A stretch of 64,000 nucleotides of DNA from Cryptomeria japonica. Taxonomy: Eukaryota; Streptophyta; Pinopsida; Cupressales; Cupressaceae. The position numbers were made by a program, and so were the translations under genes. The notes beneath the pieces were generated by a model, which saw only the letters and a program-made list of their open reading frames with translations, ran no database searches and was not told where the DNA came from. Positions 56,980 through 64,000 of this stretch are shown here, piece after piece. The stretch is from positions 823,970,397 to 824,034,396 of the forward strand of contig NC_081411.1 of assembly GCF_030272615.1 (NCBI RefSeq), read 5' to 3'. Each line of letters starts with the position of its first letter. Position 1 is the stretch's first letter.

Positions 56980-59975
56980 CGAGGTTATAAAATGCCTTAG
57001 GCCCATGTTTCAACTAGTTCCCAAGATAGCAAAGAAGGATGACAATACAGGTGCTTTTTCTCAAATTCCAAAAGGAGTTGTTTATGTTGAAGACCCCAGA
57101 ATTTACATCCATTGCAATATAGAGGAATTAGGAGATGAAGAGATCAAAACAGTGTATAAATCTGTCATATGTGATGATTTTGGAAATATAAAACCTGAAC
57201 ATAAGATTATTGAAACCCTAGGATTTACTGAAATCCTTAGCATTCCTGAATTTCTCAAGGATGTGATTAGGATAGTCTTAAGCAGGGTACATGGTGAATT
57301 TTTCTGGTTAGATACAATTCACAAAATTGCCAAGGAAGCTGTCAAAGTAGTGACAGGGTTACCTTCCACCGGTAAAAGGCCAGACAAGACTAAAAAGGTC
57401 TCAAATGACCTAGTAACTAAACTCACTGGTGCAACATCCGATAAAAGGTCCTTAAGAGTCAACGATGTAACCAACATAAATGTGAGATTCATTAACATGA
57501 TTTTAAGGTATAAAGCTACTCATGCAAATAGACTTAATTCAGTTTCAAGTTTATGCATTAAGAGTGCTTATGACATGATTACAGACAATGTGAAAATTGA
57601 TATATGTGAGTGGTTAAAAGATGAGTTGATTGATAACTTAGGGAAAATCAAGAAGGATAAGAAAGGAACTTTTAGGTTTGGAAATCTACTTGTATGCTTG
57701 ATGATACACATAACCAAACAGGTTCCTGGTATAGGCTATAAAGAACTTGGATTTGATATACCAGTAGGTAAACAGTTATCAGAACTATTCAATAACATGG
57801 GTGAAGACAAGGAAATGAATATCCATGAACACTTTCAAGCATTAAAGGCCAAAATGAAGAAGAGAATCAGGTTATCACAGAAAATTGTTGACAAGTATAA
57901 GGATAACATATGCTTTGTAATAAAAAAGGATGAGATATGGATGGAAGCAGTCATCCCAAGAACAATTTGGGTAACGGAGATGGGTTATGAGACTGATGAC
58001 CTTATTATTGAAACATATGTTAAAGCACTTTTGGAAGCTCCTAGAGAACCTAAGGAAGAAGTATTTGGTAGTGCTGAGACCATAGAAAGTCAAATTCAAT
58101 CTCATAAAAGAGTGAAAAAGGTTGAAGCAGTAGTGAGAAGAGGTTCTAAATAGGAAAAGGCTATTAAATAAAATGTAATGAAACAAACCGGTATCACTGA
58201 GGATGAGTTAGCAGCCCCACAGCTTGAAACTCACCTATCACTGGTAGCTACTTCCTCGGAGAATGACATGCCTACAACTTTCAAGAGAGTTATAAGGAAA
58301 AGAGATCCTTCACCAGCAACCACACCTTCACCTAGGAGAATAAGACAGAAACAACAAGCAGTGAGATCTCCGGTTAGAAAGACTACACCAAAGAAGAAAC
58401 TAACACCCAAGAAGAAGAAGAGGACAAAACAAAACATGGCCCCTCTTGACATATTGCTAAATGAAATTACAGAGGAAGGGAAACTAAAGAATATAGAGAA
58501 ATTGTATGATACTCTGACAGTAGATGAAAAAGAACAAGTTGAGAATAGTGTGATTTTGCACATGGATATGTATAAGAAATTTTTGATGGAAGTGGTAAAT
58601 GAACTACCAGATGAATTATTTAAAAGATTGGAAGCAAGAAGACAAGCTGTTGTAGAGCTTGACAAGAAAATCAAGATAGAAAAATTACTTGCTGTTTACC
58701 TAGTGAACTCACCTAAAGAAATAGATGATTTAATTGCAAAAGCCAACCGGTCAGTATTCTCTACTGCACACTGACACATTGCATTAATGGTTGGAAGAGT
58801 CAATGAGGTAATTGCAGAAACATAAAATGCATGGGATAAATTCCTAGTTGAAAAAGAAAGACAGGAAGAGTACATGAGCCACAAACCTATAAAGGTATAT
58901 TAGAAGGACAAGGACAAGGGTAAAGGAAAGGTTGGTGGACCTCCTCGTATAAAAGTAAAGGATAACTTACTCCCACCACCTCCAATTACATCATCGGTAA
59001 TAACAAATACTGAAGATCAACTGACAGTTGAGAATATAAATGTAGAGGATACAAATCCTAATCCTGAAGTCTTATACACAGTGGATGTTGATACACAAAA
59101 GATCAACATTGTGGTAGATAAAGATAAAATAGGTAAGACAAACATGACTAATAAGCCACCGGTAACTGAGCAAACTAATCAAACACAAGAGAAACTGGTA
59201 GATGATGACAAAGAACAACAGGTAGAGACTTAGACTGAGACTGAGACAGAGCAACAAACAGAGAAACAAGAAGAGCAACAGGCTCTAGAATAGGGACAGG
59301 TTCACATGGAAACAGAGCCACCGACAATATGAGAAGATCAAAAACCATTGCTTAAAGAAATGGAAACACAGACTGACCTACCAGATGTCACAACAAGCTT
59401 GGTTACTTCTACCACCAGCGGTATTCTGAATGTTGGTTCCTCATCAGCAGGCTATAAATCAACAAATGTAATAGAAGTACTTTTAGATTCAATCAAAAGG
59501 ATAACAGATTGTAGTTCACAGGCTTACAAAGCTATAGATGACACAATCCCAATTTTGAAGAAGTTAACTCCTAACTGCAATATAGACAACAAGGATTATT
59601 TAAGTCAAATTGACATTTTTTCCAAGTACATCACTGAGAACACAGTGACAATTGAGCAAATAAAGGAAGAGGCATTGAAGAATCAGATGGAAATTGAAAA
59701 GCAGAAATTCTTTGAAGATCAGATAAAGAAGTGTACAAGGGATTTTGACACACTTCTACCAAAACTATGAAACTTACTAAAGGAGTTCAAAACTTTGTAC
59801 AAAGACATATGCAAGACAAACCTACTAACAACTAACATAGATAAGCAGATGAGCAAGGTACAGGATGAAATCTATAAACTTGCAAACAGTTTTGTTAACT
59901 CACCTGATACTTTATCAGTTTTTGAACAGAAGATAACAAGTTTTGAGGAAGATTTAATTAAGTTGGGAAGAGAAA
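56980..59975 (+). pseudogene. ORF2 of element F, main part: large unrecognised protein
   Basis: One frame runs for 2,996 bases without a frameshift, interrupted only by nine nonsense codons (58151, 58169, 58772, 58823, 58901, 59231, 59291, 59330 and 59768). With the first part it makes about 1,014 codons. The first 390 residues look globular (RIYIHCNIEELGDEEIK, FFWLDTIHKIAKEAVKVV, LRVNDVTNINVRFINMILRY, GTFRFGNLLVCLMIHI). A basic patch follows (TPKKKLTPKKKKRTKQN, about 58384-58434, nuclear-localisation-like). Next come a helical segment, a low-complexity Gln/Glu/Thr-rich part (59140-59340) and a C-terminal predicted coiled coil (59350-59975). I see no protease, integrase, RT or RNase H motif and no signal peptide. 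I do not recognise the family. The frame is cut by element I. Confidence 0.75.
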
Positions 59976-61482
59976 TGATGCAGAGGATGGAGGATTTAGT
60001 TGCAATCTTGTAAACTAGAATGGAATATGGACCCAAACCCCAACACTCATATGGTGTTTCAAATGCTCAAAGTGCCTCAATAGGCTCAAAACTTGTCTTC
60101 ACCTTAATCAGGTTTTTCCTCCACCTCCACATACATCAAATAACTTCAACTAACATGTCTCTAAGGTTTTCAAACCCTCAACTCATCAACTAATACAAAA
60201 ACCCAAATCTAGCCCTTCACTAGGCCTATTTGTCTAGTAGCCCTGCCTAGACTGTTTTATGCCCTTTTCATGAAATTTTCCCAAAACACCAACCAATGTT
60301 TTAACTGATTTAGATACCCAATATCAACCTCTATCAACACCCAAAATATTGCCTCTGATTGTTTTGGAACAAATCATTCAAAAAACTGTTGTCCCTAGTC
60401 ACCATGAGGGCTAATTAGGTCACTTTTGTGAAGAAAGTACCCTCCAAACTCATCCTTAGGTCTAACCCTTTTGTAAAATCTCTAATTATGATGCCAAACC
60501 AAGGATTTTCAAGGTATCGAGGTTCAGTTACATTCCTAAATACCCAAACTCCAAAACCCTCCTTAAATCACTCTTAAATCTAGGGCTTGCTCAAAACCAC
60601 TTCAAAAATCACTTCTAGAATCAAACAAAGGTTGATTCACCCAAAATTTAACATTTTTTTACTGATTCCATCATAAAAGTATGACCTCCTTAAGGCCAAT
60701 CCTCTGCTGCTACACCTATGGCATCAAAACCATGTGTTTTCAGTCATCTGTCTCAGTGTACACCTGCAAACTCAAACTTCCTGTCACCAAAATGTTAGGA
60801 ACACATATATTACATGTTAGACATGAATCCATCCCATGAGAATAAAAAAAAACATTCACAGGATGAATCCAAACATCCTTAAAACCTCTCAAACCAATGA
60901 AAAACCTCACTACCTTTTCTGGGATAGTCAGCAATAAAGTGGAAATAGTATTATTTCAAAACTTCAAAACATCTCCTTGTTGCATGGAACAAACAAATAA
61001 ACCCTCAAAGCATGTCCAACATGATATTATGACTTCCAAAGCAAAATAAGACAAACCATACACAAAAAATGCAGGAAATTAAAAGTCTCTTATTGCTGTT
61101 CCAGAATTACAAACTGTTCAACAGACTTTTCCCAGCCTTCCCACAGACTTCTTCGTGACTTCTTCCAGACTTCTTCACATACACTAATGCTTGCACAGAC
61201 TTTATAGGCATCTAGACAACCACCATAACCGATCCAAATCAGTTAGAAGGCACTAACAACGATTAAAAGCATGATTTGCACATTTACATACTAAGCGTTG
61301 TAATTCAAATATTTGAATTTACAACTTATTGATTTTGTAACCTATGACACTTTTAATTTATCTAAATCATAATTTGACACTCCTAGAGACAATTAAATGA
61401 ATCTAGAACCTCATCAAACCAAACTTTTTCTCATGGACACTATTGGCCCTTATTACAATAATTTTATGCATAGAAGCATCAT
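59976..61482 (-). repeat. 3' LTR of gypsy-type element I
   Basis: The plus-strand left end TGATGCAGAGGATGG matches the start of the right LTR at 63770. Over the 231 bases that can be compared I count about nine differences (4%). The inner boundary is uncertain: candidate TGTCC starts on the minus strand lie near 61482 and 61440. No coding sequence. The stretch near 61130-61190 repeats AGACTTCTTC three times. The five bases to the left (59971-59975) are AGAAA. Confidence 0.8.
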
Positions 61483-61499
61483 TGGGACACTTAAGGTCT

Positions 61500-63716
61500 T
61501 TACACAAACACATCATTTTTAGCATAAGAAACCATAAAGGGGTTCAACACCTCTAAGTTGATCTTTCTTGATGTCATTATCCTTCCTTCACTCCTTGGTA
61601 ACATGAAACAAGTTCTTGCCTTCTGGGATGCTCCTGCATCATACTCCCCACCAATAAGAAAATTCTTGTCCCAAGAATGATGTTGTTGCTCCCAAACATC
61701 AGATTGCTTTTGCCTCCTCACAAATCTTGATTGAGGGATGAAATAATCCCCAAAAGTCACCTTCTTTCTACTTCTCAAACCTGTAGTCACATCACACATT
61801 AGATTAGAAACAAAACATGTATTTGGTTGCTCTTGTTTAGGACATTACTGCTCATAACCAATCTGTACATCTGCTCTTTTCTGATCCACTTGCTGTACCT
61901 GCAACTTCTCTTTCACACTCACATATCCCTACTCAATAATAGGACATTTGACTAAACCAATTTGCACAAAACTCAAATCCCAAAGATCATCATGAAGAGG
62001 ACTATTCTTCCTCATAGTCTACTGCAAATTAACATCTTCCTTCCAACCAGTATCTTCTTGTTTTTCAACCTTCCTTATCATTGGTAAATGCTCCCCAAAA
62101 CATATTATAGGATTCTCTTTCAAGACCCCCAAAGGTAAAGAATTCAACTTATATTTCTGACCATCTTTATGAACCAAATATGTGTTATCAAAATCATCAT
62201 GTATTGTTCTTCTACTATGTTGCCAAGGTCTTCCTAATATCAAATGTGCACAAGTCATAGGAACCACATCACATAATACCTTATCTTGATATGGACCAAT
62301 ATAAAAATTCACATAAGCCTTCAAACTAACCTCTACATGTTGTTGTTGGGTAACCCAAGTGGCCTTGTAGGGATTAGGATGGTCAAATGGTACAATTCTT
62401 AACTTGGTTATCATATCAAGAGACAGAAGATTACTATGTGATCCTAAATCAATGATTACCTTACATATCTTTCCTTTGCATAAACAAGTAGTTCTGAAGA
62501 TTGTTACCTTTGGTTCTTGCTGAAGTTTCTCACCTTGCCTTACCATTAATAAGTCACCTTCAAGGATAGGGTTTGCTCTCTTTGATTCTTCTTTCTTCTC
62601 ATCTTCTTGTACCATATTCACTCTTCTATCTCTTCCTTTATCTGATTCAATCCACTTAGGACATCTAAATGATTGGTGCCCAATCTCATTGCATTGAAAA
62701 CACTTACCTGTAAAGATTCCACTTTCTTTTCCAAATTTGCCACCTTTATGGTTGTATCCTCCTCTTGGTTCTGAAAAAATTTCTTTGCCTTTCTCATTGC
62801 TGCCTTTCCCTTGATCTCTATTACCTCTTCCTCTATTAGAAATGCCTCCTCTTCCACTAGTACTTGATCTTTCTTGTTTTCTTTTCACCTTCTCTTCTGC
62901 TCTAATTGCTAATTGATAACATTCACCTATTGTTTTCGGTAGTTGTAGACCAATCTCATCTTGCAAAGTATATCTTAAGCCATTTATATACCTGGCTACT
63001 TTCTCATCTTCTTCCTCATATCCTCCTCTAATACTAAGCTTGTGAAATTGATCAGTGTAAGCCATTACATCCATCTCTTTTTGTTTCAGATTCTGTCTCA
63101 TCCTCTTCACATGAATGGTATAATCAGATGGTAGGAACTGCTCTTTCATCAAAATTTTCATTCTTGACCATGTAGACACTTTTTTTAATCCTCTTGCCAT
63201 CCTATCATTCTGAAAACTAGTCCACCATGTCAATGCTATACCTCTCAACTTAGTCTTTGCAAATTTCACTTTCTTCTCCTCTTCCATTTCTTCAAACTCA
63301 AAATAATTATCTAGGGCATCAAGCCATCCCAACACCTCTTCACTATCCATCTTCCCCTGATAGATAGGCAAATCAATATGACTCTTACCTCCACTACCTT
63401 GTACTGCTTTCAACAATCTAACAAATCTCTTTTCTTCAAGGTCCTCTATGTCATTTTTTCGCTACTCTTGGTCTGCTATCTCATTCACTTCTTCTTCATC
63501 ATTGCCTTCTAGGTTGTCTTGCTCTTCTCTTCTCCTATTCCTCTCAAGGTTATCTATCCTTGATTGCATAGATTCTCTCTCCCTTCTCCATTGTCTTTCT
63601 TCTCTTGCCTTAGCCTACTCTCTTGCTACATCTTGTTCCCTTCTTTCCCTTCTTTCCCTTTCTAGGATTTCCTTCAATTCTTCTAGTTCTCTTGCCAACT
63701 GATTCTTAGGTGCCAT
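61500..63716 (-). pseudogene. Gypsy gag-protease of element I (no polymerase)
   Basis: ATG 63716 (MAPKNQLARELEELKEIL) opens an N-terminal Glu/Arg-rich coiled coil. The retrotrans_gag domain follows: IDLPIYQGKMDSEEVLGWLD, ALTWWTSFQNDRMARGLKKV, MKEQFLPSDYTIHVKRMR and ISIRGGYEEEDEKVARYINGL-like text. Next are an Arg/Gly linker, a zinc knuckle CFQCNEIGHQSFRC and a gypsy-type protease (CKVIIDLGSHSNLLSLDMI), with DLG where DSG or DTG is usual. About 160 further residues end with FLIGGEYDAGASQKAR. Five in-frame stops, all at plausible Gln codons, and no frameshift over 2.2 kb. The 1,398-base stretch 63416-62019 is fully open. RT, RNase H and integrase are absent, so the element was non-autonomous. 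Confidence 0.88.
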
Positions 63717-63769
63717 AACTAACTTTAACAAACTTGCACTAGATCTTTTACTGATGCTCTGATACCACT
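63717..63769 (-). other. Leader and primer-binding site of element I
   Basis: GCTCTGATACCA at 63756-63767 is the exact complement of TGGTATCAGAGC, two bases from the LTR. The leader is only about 40 bases before the gag ATG. Confidence 0.9.
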
Positions 63770-64000
63770 TGATGTAGAGGATGGACGATTTAGTTGCAAT
63801 CTTGTAAACTAGAATGGAATATGGACCCAAACCCCAACACTCCTATGGTGTTTCAAATGTTCAAAGTGCCTCAATAGGCTCAAAACTTGTCTTCACCTTA
63901 ATTAGGTGTTTCCTCCACCTCCACATACATCAAATAACTTTATCTAACATGTCTCTAAGGTTTTAAAACCCTCAACTCATCAACTAATACAAAAACCCAA
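63770..64000 (-). repeat. 5' LTR of element I, first 231 bases
   Basis: It begins TGATGTAGAGGATGG and matches 59976 onward. It continues past the window edge, so length and outer boundary are unknown. Confidence 0.9.

Larger units (their letters stand above)
49561..59975 (+). mobile_element. Element F: copia-like LTR element with a large non-pol ORF (continues past the window)
   Basis: It has an LTR (49561-50361), a primer site (50364-50375), gag (50433 on) and ORF2 (51946 on). It is interrupted by element H (51993-56974) and again by element I at 59976. The 3' LTR is beyond the right edge. No protease, integrase or polymerase of F lies between gag and ORF2. The five bases to the left are CCTTT (49556-49560). 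Confidence 0.8.

Overview
This window contains only transposable-element sequence. I see no host gene, tRNA, rRNA or CRISPR array. It is a stack of nested LTR retrotransposons, mostly Ty1/copia with some Ty3/gypsy, in AT-rich DNA. The copia layout, initiator-Met-tRNA primer sites, kilobase-scale LTRs, deep nesting and heavy point decay all fit a large plant genome. A conifer or other gymnosperm is my best guess from general resemblance of the elements, but that is inference.

Left block (1-24698). A degraded gypsy element J lies on the minus strand (gag about 3465-6020, primer site and probable 5' LTR from 6120). It carries an LTR-like insertion (3833-5443). It is broken on the left by a minus-strand copia LTR (K, 2260-3464), whose leader is in turn interrupted by a plus-strand copia (Z, 1-2192). 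Copia element A (7348-23943, repeat GGGTC) lies in J's probable LTR. A's RNase H is split by a solo-LTR-like element C (12345-21963, repeat CTACC). C is split by a young, compact element B (12365-17511, repeat AAATT), which has an intact 713-codon gag-protease ORF and no polymerase.

Middle block (24699-47137). Three copies of a long non-coding repeat, family D (24699-26575, 26576-30176, 42702-47137), look like LTRs of 4 kb or more from a minus-strand gypsy element. Plus-strand copia E (30177-42701) lies in the second copy. Minus-strand copia G (32825-40599), a close relative of E, is inserted in E's protease region. The third D copy interrupts E's reverse transcriptase.

Right block (47138-64000). 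After about 2.4 kb of non-coding D interior comes element F (from 49561). It has an LTR, a coiled-coil gag with four zinc knuckles, and then a large unrecognised reading frame (ORF2, about 1,014 codons visible) in place of a polymerase. F is split by a nearly complete Tnt1/Tork-like copia H (51993-56974, minus). It is split again by a gypsy-type gag-protease element I (59976 to beyond the right edge, minus).

Nearly all ORFs are broken by nonsense codons, mainly TAG, TAA and TGA where relatives have Gln or Arg. This is the signature expected of methyl-cytosine decay in silenced elements. B is the only element with an uninterrupted long ORF and about 99% identical LTRs, so it is the youngest and most likely still mobilisable in trans.
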